Positions 15,635 to 25,005 of a stretch of 64,000 bases of DNA are shown here, one piece after another (the stretch's first letter is position 1; each line of letters begins with the position of its first letter). Origin of the DNA: Planctomycetes bacterium GWF2_41_51 (GTDB lineage: Bacteria; Planctomycetota; Phycisphaerae; Sedimentisphaerales; UBA12454). Where the stretch lies: positions 1 to 64,000 of the forward strand of contig MHXZ01000070.1 in assembly GCA_001825665.1 (NCBI GenBank), read 5' to 3'. The notes under the pieces are model-generated. The model searched no databases, was not told the DNA's origin, and worked only from the letters and a program-made list of their open reading frames with translations. The translations under genes and the position numbers were made by a program.

Positions 15635-18508
15635 TTAGTCCTGTTTTTTCGGTTTTATTTCAATCGTTACAATTTTTTGAGGCCCTGCGTTTACAGGAAC
15701 TTCATATTCCGTTGTCAACTCAATTTCTTTCATTCGCTCTTCATCGAGGTTGGTTTCCCATGCGTTAGACGGCGGCACCGCAAATTTAAGAGCACCTTGC
15801 TGGTTTTCTTTGGTTGGATTATAAATACGAATAATATATGTATCATGGTCTTCTGTTTTCTTAATAGCAGAAAAACGCAATGCGCTGTTGGTAATCTCAA
15901 ACAGAGACATCTGATTGTCTGAGAGTACGCCGTTATGTTGGCGGGTCTGGATGATTCGCGTTGGAACATTGAATAATTCTGCACATAATGGTATATTTGC
16001 ATCCTGCCAATTGCCGGGGTGAGGATAAATTGCATATCGCGCGGTATGCCGTCCTAAAGACTGCCCGCCCTTTTGTGAAGGAAAGACCGAACCAACACGG
16101 GTTTCCGTACATATCCAATTCTGCACGGAACGTACGAGAGAAAATGCCACAGTACGTTCCGGCGTATCAAGCACTTCATATTCCGTAAAACCGTCATTAA
16201 GGAAAGCAATGCCATCTTCACCGTCACTAACGTCAACAAAATTATTCTGCGGCAGCGTAGCCATATCCGGCCATACACTATCTTCCGCCGGCCCCTGCGA
16301 ACGAATGGGGCGGCTATCAACCGCAAAATGTCCTCCCACATCAGCCGCAACAGCAGTGTCGAGTCCTGTTGGAAGTATAACACGAAGACAATGGTCTTCA
16401 TGACGGTTTTCAAACTGAATATCAACATGGGCGTATCGCTGGCCGGACTTTAATGTAACCGCTGCCTGTATTGTCATTTCGGTTAATTCACCGCTTCGAC
16501 ACTGTTGTTCCCTGATGCCTGAACGTGGTAATAACATTGTTATTTCACTTACCAGGGTGGACTGGAGCGGGCCTGAATTTTCACTCCAGATGCGAGCAGA
16601 ACAGCCCAGTGAAGTGTGCACCTGGTCGTACATCGGCCGCTTATTGATCCAATAATCCCCTATTTCGCCTCGGTCTTCATAATAGTTAAGATTGCAATAT
16701 GTCTTTTCGTGCTGCTTGTCAGTCAGGTCAAATGTGCCATTACAGTTCATTTTAATTCTGATAAATTCGTTTTCAATTGTATCCGGAGATTTAAGCAATG
16801 TGCTTGTGCGTGCCTGTGAATTACTCCACTCTCCAGATTTTGTGCGACCATCTTTGTTTAAGCCCACGCGAAATACTTTATAACCTGCCGGAGGAAGCTG
16901 ACCCGTGTCAAAAAACACACGGTGGCTTTGACAATTAAAAGGAAATGCCCGCGTGTGCAGTTGGGCAACAGGATAAGTTTTCGTTTCTCGTCCCAGCCAC
17001 TGAGTCGGCACCACATTACCATCTACATCAAATAACACAAGTCCTTCCGGCTCGTACGGCCAGCCCGGATTGCGAGGAGAATTATCCGGCAAATTAATCC
17101 ATGCTTCCACCACTTCCCGGCGGGCATACGGCATGGAATTAAAAACGACAATCAGTATATCATCGGGACTGAATCTACTCAGGTCAATTTTAGATATGAT
17201 ATCCTGCATCGCCCTGTTACCCAGCGACTGCGATAATTCAACGACCTGCTCAAGGCGATTGATAACATCCCGAACCGTTTTGTCCTGGGTAACGCCATTG
17301 ATTGAGTCATGCGGATGAGATTTTAATAAATAAAGCCATGCCTGTTCAATAAATTGAGACGGAAAAGAGAATCCGCTCATCGAGGCCAATACACAAAGCG
17401 GCTCGGCAAAACGGATTAACATATTCTGAGCGTGCTTGTTAAGCCGTTTAACCGTTATGGACGTTGTCAGGGCATTACCTGTAAGAGGGCCGGCGGGACC
17501 GTCACGCAGTTCTCCTTTTACAATTTCGAGTTTCAAACGATCAATTTTTTGCCTCATTAATTCCACATACCTGGTCATCGTGGTATGTATCCATTCACGA
17601 TCAGAGGCCTTATCAACTTCATTAAGTCGCTTCACCATTTCCGGGAACAACGGCTGAGACGCAGAATAATCACAGCCGTTCATCATCAGCCGGTCATTTT
17701 CCAGCAAGCTGTCCCGCATCGTTTCCCAGCAGTCCTCAATAACCTCAGAGGTAATATATTCAGGATGCCAGTGAGTCGGAACATCGAGCTGAAAATGATC
17801 CTGCTCCTTCTGTTCCGGGTCTGCCCGATGATAAGCAACTCCACCTTTTGACCAGTTGTATTCCCAACCGGTTCCTTCATGAAGAATATTAAACAATGCG
17901 CTTAGATGTATCTTAAAATAAAAATTCTGACGTCCTAATTCACCGAAACGCGTCGTAAGTAATTCACTGCCGTCCGGCGCCTGCCATAAAAACTCGCAAT
18001 GCGGTGCACGATGTTTACCAACTCGTTTGCCTATCATAGCTACATCAATACCGAACTCCGCGTAAATTTGTGGAAGCTGGGCAATCTGTCCCCATCCGAA
18101 CGGGGTATAACCCACGTTGAAAACAGCACCCAGTTTCTTCGCTGCTCTATTTCCATACAATAAATTACGGATTAATGCCTCTCCATCCACAGGATATTCA
18201 TCCGGCAAAATAAGCCATGGGCCGATTTCTAATTTCCCCGAACGAACTAAAGATTTAACACGGTCAGCCATTTCAGGTTTTACTTCCAGGTAATCCAACA
18301 CGGGGATTACCTGGCCATCTAAAAGAAAACCGGGATACACATCAGATTCGAGCAAATCAATCAACTCGTCCATAAAGTCCACGAGCATCAGCCGCGTTTC
18401 CCAAATCGGATAACGCCATTCACGGTCCCAATGAGCATGTGAGACAATATGTCCAATACGTTGTTTTTGCTTTCCCTCGGTTTTTTTCTGATATTTATCT
18501 TTATCCAT
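15635..18508 (-). CDS. Large GH38-family protein lacking the nucleophile aspartate
   Basis: This 957-aa cytoplasmic protein is clearly of the MngB-type GH38 fold. Evidence is SHAHWDREWR with zinc ligands H26 and D28, FLLDGQVIPVLDYLEVKPE, GPWLILPDEYPVDGEALIRN and a later LKSHPHDSINGV histidine segment, plus the C-terminal beta domains. The nucleophile block is GYTPFGWGQIAQLPQIY. Aligned with the family pattern GYLPDSFG-x3-Q-(L/M)-P, the aspartate that is both nucleophile and zinc ligand is replaced by F137. Canonical retaining mannosidase chemistry is therefore doubtful. It is flanked on both sides by URO-D family genes (6-bp and 14-bp gaps), and a similar but not identical paralogue is at 27044. 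Confidence 0.85.
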   Translation of the reverse strand: MDKDKYQKKTEGKQKQRIGHIVSHAHWDREWRYPIWETRLMLVDFMDELIDLLESDVYPGFLLDGQVIPVLDYLEVKPEMADRVKSLVRSGKLEIGPWLILPDEYPVDGEALIRNLLYGNRAAKKLGAVFNVGYTPFGWGQIAQLPQIYAEFGIDVAMIGKRVGKHRAPHCEFLWQAPDGSELLTTRFGELGRQNFYFKIHLSALFNILHEGTGWEYNWSKGGVAYHRADPEQKEQDHFQLDVPTHWHPEYITSEVIEDCWETMRDSLLENDRLMMNGCDYSASQPLFPEMVKRLNEVDKASDREWIHTTMTRYVELMRQKIDRLKLEIVKGELRDGPAGPLTGNALTTSITVKRLNKHAQNMLIRFAEPLCVLASMSGFSFPSQFIEQAWLYLLKSHPHDSINGVTQDKTVRDVINRLEQVVELSQSLGNRAMQDIISKIDLSRFSPDDILIVVFNSMPYARREVVEAWINLPDNSPRNPGWPYEPEGLVLFDVDGNVVPTQWLGRETKTYPVAQLHTRAFPFNCQSHRVFFDTGQLPPAGYKVFRVGLNKDGRTKSGEWSNSQARTSTLLKSPDTIENEFIRIKMNCNGTFDLTDKQHEKTYCNLNYYEDRGEIGDYWINKRPMYDQVHTSLGCSARIWSENSGPLQSTLVSEITMLLPRSGIREQQCRSGELTEMTIQAAVTLKSGQRYAHVDIQFENRHEDHCLRVILPTGLDTAVAADVGGHFAVDSRPIRSQGPAEDSVWPDMATLPQNNFVDVSDGEDGIAFLNDGFTEYEVLDTPERTVAFSLVRSVQNWICTETRVGSVFPSQKGGQSLGRHTARYAIYPHPGNWQDANIPLCAELFNVPTRIIQTRQHNGVLSDNQMSLFEITNSALRFSAIKKTEDHDTYIIRIYNPTKENQQGALKFAVPPSNAWETNLDEERMKEIELTTEYEVPVNAGPQKIVTIEIKPKKQD

Positions 18509-18522
18509 AAATTACCTCTTTA

Positions 18523-19564
18523 TTAGTATTTTACGATTTCATGGGTACATTCAATGAATGCATCCACATTTTCAGGTTTTGCCCCGGCAGAAATAGCTCC
18601 GCCGGTACAAAGCACAAACCTCTGGTTTTGATTAGCATTTTCGAAACAATACCTTGCCGCAGACTTGACATCCTGCGGCGTCCCTTCAATCATTGCCTTA
18701 ATCGGATGTATATTCCCGCCAAGAATAACTTTCGGCAAAGCCTTGCGAAACTCCTTAATATCGATATTCGGTGAAAACCCCATCAATTCATCAATATGAA
18801 GATGATCCAACATGCCAATCCCTGCAGGAATTATATCACCATCCGTATGAAGACTGCAAAGCACCTGGTTTTTATATTTCTTGAAAATATCGCCGGTATA
18901 GAATGACAAATTCATCGAAAAGCTCCGGTGGCAGGTATGCGCAGTAATCTTCGCCTATGTCAATTTTATCAAAAAGATTATTATGCGAACTCATCGATGA
19001 AAATGTTTTTTCGACAAACTCAAGCCAACTGAGCGTTCTTTCATGCAAGAAATCAAATATCTTTTTTACACAGGCAGGATTATCATAAAAATCCGTAAAA
19101 AACTTTTCAGTTCCTCGAAAGATGGAAAACAAGTCCATGGCACCGGTTGAGCCGAAGTAATAATTCACCTGCTTATGTCTCGGCAGGCGTTGATTGAAAA
19201 AGTGAACCCCTTCGAGAAGTCGTTTGACGCCGTTAACTTCTGAAAACGGCTTCTGGCAATAGTATTTATCAAAATTATCCAAACCCGGACCTAATATCCG
19301 ATGAGCCGGCAAGTCAGAGCAATCCGTAGCAAAGGCTTCAATATCAAAATATATATCCAATATGCCGACATCAACAGAGAAATCACGCATATCACAAAAA
19401 CGATCATTTACACTTTTTTGAGCTTCAAACATTGTCTCGAAATCGGCAAAATATCGCGCCGGGCTTACCCCGGTGAAGGAACAAACAAACGTATCGTCAA
19501 GCCAAAGCCTGAAAGGAGCAAAATCCACCTTTTCACCCCGAATCAATTTTCTGTATCTATTCAC
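18523..19564 (-). pseudogene. Frameshifted URO-D family gene
   Basis: Two overlapping frames together give one full-length uroporphyrinogen decarboxylase-like protein of about 345 aa. The first (19564-18872, GTG start) ends ...PPELFDEFVILY and then drifts into nonsense RRYFQEI. The second (open from about 18915 to 18523) continues with YTGDIFKKYKNQVLCSLHTDGDIIP and the C-terminal AISAGAKPENVDAFIE. The shift is at about 18898-18905, where a family member would read FV-x-PYTGDIF. The motif HTDGD matches the HSDGD variant at 13487. Either the gene is inactivated by a small indel or the assembly has an error. Confidence 0.8.
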
Positions 19565-19644
19565 ATTCTCTTTTAAAAAATCTCTGCCAATACTAATCGA
19601 AACCTTCTAATTTTTAGTTTATCATGCAATATCTTAACATACTA

Positions 19645-20760
19645 CTAACGGTTCTTGTATTTTCTTACTGTCTGAACAGATGCCTTCACATTCTCCAATG
19701 GAATATCATAAAAAAGATAATCTGATGCTGCTACCATGTGTTTTGCGCCTCTTGTCGCTTCCAAAACTCTCAGTGTCTCCATTTCTACCTGTTCAGTAGT
19801 GCCTGTCAAAAGAACATCAAGCCCTATATTACCTCGAGTACACATTTGCGGGTTAAGTATTTTTCTGGCCTTTGCCAGATCGGGAACATTCCCCACCGGA
19901 GGCGGAGATAGTGTTTCGAACAGATCTATTCCCATCCTGTTATAATATCCGTTTGATAAGAACGGCTCAATTGGAGAACAAATATGACTGTAAACCAGCC
20001 CTTTTACGTCATGTACCGCCTGGGTTATCATCTGTGAATCTGGAATTATAAATTCCTCATAAATCCGGGGAGAAAGCATTTCAACTCCCGGTGCCCCAAG
20101 AAAAATAAAGTCTGTATCACAAGCAAAAACTGCTTTAATCACGTCAATATTGATATCACGAATCAAATTACAAGTCTTACGATACTGCTGCGGCTCCAGC
20201 ATTGCCAGTAAAACCAGGTTATCGACAGAAAGCAATCCCATTAATTCAAATGGCTGGATATTCCACTGAATTGAAACAGGTCCATAACTGTGAACCTTTT
20301 CCAATAGAGGACCAATCAATTCACTCATATATTTTACTGATTTACCATATTGTTGAACGTACCAGTCAACAATCCTAAAAACATTCGCACTATCTGATGT
20401 CAAAGGATATATAATAGGGGTTGTGCCATGTTTTTTTTGCTCTTTCAGTTTCCAATGAATTGTTCCGTATGGAGTTTCTAACAATCGGCTAATAATTCTT
20501 TCACTGTCTGTACTTTCGAAGCTATCCTGCCATGCCAGTTCAGGAACCATCAGACCAAATTCCGGCAAACAAACATTAAACAACGGTTCGCATTCAACAA
20601 TCTGATATGCCTGGATAGTATCATCGATTGTTCCTTCACTGACCCATTCTTTTCCGACTAATTTACAATCAAAGCCCGCACCTGCCCCGATTTGAAACGA
20701 AACGAATGGCTCGCTTCCTCCATGTTTGACATATTCAACAAACTTTTCTCTTGCCTTCAT
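19645..20760 (-). CDS. URO-D family protein with partial HxC zinc motif
   Basis: This 371-aa member of the uroporphyrinogen decarboxylase/MtaA-like superfamily has LSPRIYEEFIIPDSQMI (about 229-245), GLVYSHICSP with H259 and C261, LFETLSPPPVGNVPDLAKAR and a C-terminal ASDYLFYDIPLENVKASV. The His-X-Cys half of the zinc site is present, while the distal cysteine is replaced by the ASDYLF segment, as in the 14525 protein. It lies 40 bp downstream of the GH-A lipoprotein gene and 80 bp upstream of the frameshifted paralogue. Confidence 0.78.
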   Translation of the reverse strand: MKAREKFVEYVKHGGSEPFVSFQIGAGAGFDCKLVGKEWVSEGTIDDTIQAYQIVECEPLFNVCLPEFGLMVPELAWQDSFESTDSERIISRLLETPYGTIHWKLKEQKKHGTTPIIYPLTSDSANVFRIVDWYVQQYGKSVKYMSELIGPLLEKVHSYGPVSIQWNIQPFELMGLLSVDNLVLLAMLEPQQYRKTCNLIRDINIDVIKAVFACDTDFIFLGAPGVEMLSPRIYEEFIIPDSQMITQAVHDVKGLVYSHICSPIEPFLSNGYYNRMGIDLFETLSPPPVGNVPDLAKARKILNPQMCTRGNIGLDVLLTGTTEQVEMETLRVLEATRGAKHMVAASDYLFYDIPLENVKASVQTVRKYKNR

Positions 20761-20800
20761 AATATTTGTATCCTCTCTATATCATATGCCATCTTTTTAA

Positions 20801-21985
20801 TCATTTTGAGGAATTTAACAGCCCATTAAAATAATACCACGCTGGCGATTTGGAACCGTCCGGCCTTAATAACCAAAAACCTTTCATATCATGATTTTTC
20901 TTAACCGGAAGCTTGGTTTCTGCCTTTACCAGTTCATTACAATACAATTGCCAGTAAATAATATATGGACAATCAAAACCCAGTGCCGTATTTACTGCTT
21001 GCGACAATACGTTTTCTTCATTGTCTCCACCATAAAGATTCTCTGGCCAGCCAAACTCCCCAAGATAAACATTCTTATCTCCAAATGCTTCACTGTCGGG
21101 CATCTTCTCAGCGATAAACTCTAATGAGCGACGGAAAACATTCGGATCCTTCCATTCTTCGACTGATGAATCCCACGCAGAATATGAAACCAGATCAAGG
21201 TTTGTAAATGGAAGCACCTTGTTTACCATATTGGGCCTGCCTTCATTCATAGAAGCGACAACCCGATTAACCTCCGCTGCATGATAAACATGAACGCCAT
21301 TACATTCAACTTCCAACCTTGCTTTGTTAACCCCAGCCTGCCGTGCATTAATCCAGATAATCATATTATTCAACGCTTCTTCCCTTGGATCAATATTAGG
21401 GTCTATTTTATCTCGTACCATCCAATCCCCTTCCCAATGCTGCAAGACAAACGTTTTACCTGTACCACGATACGTCGTCAAAAGATATTTTGTCAATTCA
21501 TAAAATTGTCTTTCTTCGTCTTTTTGGTTTTCTTCAGTAATCCCATTCCGCCAATAATCATCCGGATGTCCCAAGGAAGTTACAACCAGAACATATGTTG
21601 TAAAAGGTTTATTAAACAACTTTTTGAAATATGGTAATTGTGCGCCTTCGACAAGACTTTCCACCTTGGGCCAGTTGGAATTATAGGAATACATTGATTC
21701 CGGATGCTCATGTCTTTTTCCATAAAACCAAATCTTAATGACACGAGAGCCCAATGTTAAAATCTGGTCCGCTCCTTCATTCAAGTAGTCTTTGTCAGTT
21801 AGGTAATATTTTCCTGCAACGTGTGTTACCCCCACAATATCGCGAAGTTCTTTTGTCACCCCAGTAGGCTGTTTTGCCTCCATAACAGAAGCATTGTCTT
21901 TTTTGTCGCATCCCATTAGTATAAATCCTCCCAAAATAATGGTTGAATATATGAGGCCCTTTATTTCTTTTTGAACACTTAACAT
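20801..21985 (-). CDS. Secreted lipoprotein, clan GH-A-like glycosidase
   Basis: This 394-aa protein has an N-terminal hydrophobic segment ending in a lipobox (LMGC, C26), so it is probably anchored to a membrane. The mature part looks like a single (beta/alpha)8 barrel. It includes ILTLGSRVIKIWF, FVLQHWEGDWMVRD (E185), VHVYHAAEVNRV (E238) and NVYLGEFGWPENLYG (E310). E310 is the natural candidate for the nucleophile of a clan GH-A hydrolase; the acid/base cannot be fixed from one sequence. A close paralogue lies at 38433 in which the lipobox is lost. Family number and substrate are not recognised. Confidence 0.65.
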   Translation of the reverse strand: MLSVQKEIKGLIYSTIILGGFILMGCDKKDNASVMEAKQPTGVTKELRDIVGVTHVAGKYYLTDKDYLNEGADQILTLGSRVIKIWFYGKRHEHPESMYSYNSNWPKVESLVEGAQLPYFKKLFNKPFTTYVLVVTSLGHPDDYWRNGITEENQKDEERQFYELTKYLLTTYRGTGKTFVLQHWEGDWMVRDKIDPNIDPREEALNNMIIWINARQAGVNKARLEVECNGVHVYHAAEVNRVVASMNEGRPNMVNKVLPFTNLDLVSYSAWDSSVEEWKDPNVFRRSLEFIAEKMPDSEAFGDKNVYLGEFGWPENLYGGDNEENVLSQAVNTALGFDCPYIIYWQLYCNELVKAETKLPVKKNHDMKGFWLLRPDGSKSPAWYYFNGLLNSSK

Positions 21986-22045
21986 TTACTAATTCCTCTG
22001 CTTACCTGCCTATTTCTATATCATTTCATACCAAACAATAATAAC

Positions 22046-24994
22046 TTATTTAATTTTTAACCCTGTAACTTTTTTGGAATCTACATTATGCCAAAATTCA
22101 TCCTTGATTTCTTTATAGGCCCCTACAATACCTCCGGGCTTCCAATTTTGTGGATAACAAACCCAGACTTCCGAAGCAGGAACAGATTTCATATTCTTGA
22201 ATTTTGGAGCAAACTCTCGTATAACTCGAGTAATCGGCCGATCCGTTCCATCAGGATTAACTATGCCGTAATCACTATTCTCGATTGTTCGAACACCACC
22301 CGGATACCACCAAAAGGCAACACCATTTGCATGACCTTTCAGTAGCATGCTCAGCAAGTCACGATAACAGACAGCTCCCTTTTCTTGAAGTTTCAATGGA
22401 GACTCCATAGTCATTGTATCACAAACAGAATATCCGATCTCCGGCCAGAATACAGGTAATTCAGGTGCAACCATTCTCGCGTAAGCATTTGTAAAAATAC
22501 CCTCGCGAACCTTCTCCCATGGCCCTATACGTCCATAAGCCTCAGGCTCCATAACATCTACCGCATTGACCAATCCTTTGAAATCGTAGGGTACTATGGG
22601 ATTATATACAAATGTTGGATCACCGGAAAACTGCATACGAAAACTGACCAAATGATTGGGGTCTATACCGCGAATATAGTTGCGGGCGATACTGTATCGA
22701 CTATTTAAAATAGTATTCAGAAAAACGGAGTAATCACCCAGCATCTTGTTCCATTTGCCGGATTGATACCATTGCTCATGCGTCGGAGGCATTGCCAATC
22801 CGCTTGCCTTTTCTATTTCCGGCTGGTATCCCCATGCCTTAACAGCCGCCTCCAGAGTAGTGTATTTATTAGTCAGCCATTTATCCCAGTCTCTAATGGT
22901 ATCAGGAAAATCATAATATCCGGCCTGAAATCTATATTCCCACGAAAGATCATATAGAAAAACAGAGCGGTTTATCGCCAACTGATTTTTCTCTATGAGT
23001 TCTTTTACCATAGACACCTGAAAATCAAGTTTGGGCATAACATTTCGAAAAGAAACATCCAAATGCAGATTATGGTTCTCACATCTGCGTAAAAAATCGA
23101 TAAAATTCCAACTATCGATATCACTGTTATAGATAAATACACATACGGTATTCAGGCCTAAATCAACAATATGTGAAAGGTCTCTGTCAATAACATAAGG
23201 GTCATAAGCCTCGGAGGAAAACCAATGCTCAAATGCATGGGAGTCCTCAGGCTCTCTGGCAATTCCCGACGATGGCATGTAATTTACGCCATAGGGATGC
23301 CATAATTTATCAGCAAGGTAAAATTCGCCTTTTTTAGCAGTTATCCATCCCAAATTCTCGTTTGGCTGCCAGATCCAGAAATCATGCTCGAACTGATCGA
23401 CAAGAATTCCTTCTTTCGTAATTAGCGATGCTATAACATGATAAGAACTATTTTTCTGGAACGAGGCAGCTTTTCCAAGTAATTCATCTAATTGTTGAGA
23501 AGGTTCTTTAGTAAAGTCTTCAAAAATTTTCTTTTTATTTATCACATCGGTTACCGTCAACTTTACCTGTAAGTCCTTCTGCAATTTATTAATGATTGCG
23601 CTGGCACCTACACGAATGTCCTGTTCAGGGAAGTATGTAAACTGAGTACTTCCTCCTTCCCAAAGGAAATTTCCGTCCAGCATTCTTTTTGTAAGTTTAA
23701 CGATAAATCGAACCGCGTCTTTTTGAAGATAAAATGCCGATTTATCAATGGCAAATCCGGCCCACATATGTTCGAGTTTACGATCAAATCGAAGAGCTGC
23801 AATCGTTCCGCGATATTGACCTGTTTGTGAAGTTGCTTCTAAAAGAGGAATCCAGCGATGAGTATGCTCCTTTCCCCAACCGATGGACCTAACTCGCGGG
23901 TGAAATGCCTGTATCTTGTCAGGCACATAAAACTGTTTTTCACCTGTTAGTAATTTTTGATTGGGTGAAACGGTGATTTTTCTCACATCTGAACAAGGAT
24001 AAGTAAGATAACCAGGATAAAGCAGTTCTCTGTGTTTAAAATCAATATTCCAAGCTTCCGGTTCACATTGCATACGATTACAAAGACTAATATTACTAAT
24101 CCAGAATTCATGATTTGCAAAATCGGAAAAGTCGGGGCGTCGGATTTCTCCGCAGGCAAACCGCTTAATCTTAGAAGTATCGAGAACTCTGCCTCCCTCA
24201 TTGGGTATGGGTTCATGGAAACGGTTAGGGCTTCTTAACGTAAAATCTTTTACAGGGATGACGTATTGTCCCCATTCTTTGCTCAAAGGTATTTCATCTG
24301 CCCAGATTGAACCGTCCATTTCCTCAAATACTACGGACATCCGTAAAGTTTGCTTCCTTCCTTTAGCTTCAAAAATGATATAATCTTGTTTTTGTAATTT
24401 CACATCTGATAGAATTGGCGAAAAAAGCAGCTCATAGTCATCCACAGAGCTAATGGACATATGAAGACATAAACCCTTTTGTGGGTCCTTTGCAATTTCC
24501 GCAGTTATTTTATGCTGCCTAGTGGAAGTCCTGCGAATCCAATACTGCAGACTCATTTTGAGGTAATCACGCAGTAAATTTCCGTCCGAAGTTTCTGCGT
24601 ACTTAGCAAGATAGTCTTGTTTAGTCAACCACTTGCCATCGTACATGGTCATAGGTTTTCTAAAAAGAGTTCCTCCGAGAGAGAGTAACCTCCCTCCTTT
24701 TTGTAAATATTCATCGATGGCCGGGGCTGATTCGACAGGCAGTATCCCGCAGTCTGTCAGAATTAGCAGAGAATCATCCTGTATTTTACCAAGAACCTGA
24801 CGTTTTAAATTCGCCGGACAGAGTTCATGTGTACTCAAACCGTCCTCGCGACAGGCTTTAGCGATTACCTTTCCAACTGAAGCGTCGGCGTCGGGTAAAT
24901 CATTGACTAAAACCCACACATCGGATTTCGACAATGGACAAACAACTGCTAAAATAAATGCTATAAACGCTAAGTAAGTATTTTTAAAATTCAT
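22046..24994 (-). CDS. Large secreted clan GH-A (beta-galactosidase-like) protein
   Basis: This 982-aa protein has a signal peptide (about residues 1-24). The N-terminal part (about 25-110, ILTDCGILPVESAPAIDEYL...GGRLLSLGG) looks like the Rossmann/glutamine-amidotransferase-like domain used in GH42-type proteins. A beta-sandwich middle region follows, and a C-terminal TIM barrel begins near WHPYGVNYMPSSG. Candidate catalytic acids are E686 in DLSWEYRFQ and E852 in VFWPEIGYSV, in the order expected for a retaining clan GH-A enzyme. It starts 11 bp after the sodium:solute symporter gene, suggesting that hydrolysis and uptake are coupled. The exact GH family is uncertain. Confidence 0.7.
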   Translation of the reverse strand: MNFKNTYLAFIAFILAVVCPLSKSDVWVLVNDLPDADASVGKVIAKACREDGLSTHELCPANLKRQVLGKIQDDSLLILTDCGILPVESAPAIDEYLQKGGRLLSLGGTLFRKPMTMYDGKWLTKQDYLAKYAETSDGNLLRDYLKMSLQYWIRRTSTRQHKITAEIAKDPQKGLCLHMSISSVDDYELLFSPILSDVKLQKQDYIIFEAKGRKQTLRMSVVFEEMDGSIWADEIPLSKEWGQYVIPVKDFTLRSPNRFHEPIPNEGGRVLDTSKIKRFACGEIRRPDFSDFANHEFWISNISLCNRMQCEPEAWNIDFKHRELLYPGYLTYPCSDVRKITVSPNQKLLTGEKQFYVPDKIQAFHPRVRSIGWGKEHTHRWIPLLEATSQTGQYRGTIAALRFDRKLEHMWAGFAIDKSAFYLQKDAVRFIVKLTKRMLDGNFLWEGGSTQFTYFPEQDIRVGASAIINKLQKDLQVKLTVTDVINKKKIFEDFTKEPSQQLDELLGKAASFQKNSSYHVIASLITKEGILVDQFEHDFWIWQPNENLGWITAKKGEFYLADKLWHPYGVNYMPSSGIAREPEDSHAFEHWFSSEAYDPYVIDRDLSHIVDLGLNTVCVFIYNSDIDSWNFIDFLRRCENHNLHLDVSFRNVMPKLDFQVSMVKELIEKNQLAINRSVFLYDLSWEYRFQAGYYDFPDTIRDWDKWLTNKYTTLEAAVKAWGYQPEIEKASGLAMPPTHEQWYQSGKWNKMLGDYSVFLNTILNSRYSIARNYIRGIDPNHLVSFRMQFSGDPTFVYNPIVPYDFKGLVNAVDVMEPEAYGRIGPWEKVREGIFTNAYARMVAPELPVFWPEIGYSVCDTMTMESPLKLQEKGAVCYRDLLSMLLKGHANGVAFWWYPGGVRTIENSDYGIVNPDGTDRPITRVIREFAPKFKNMKSVPASEVWVCYPQNWKPGGIVGAYKEIKDEFWHNVDSKKVTGLKIK

Positions 24995-25005
24995 CTGAAT
25001 TTCCC

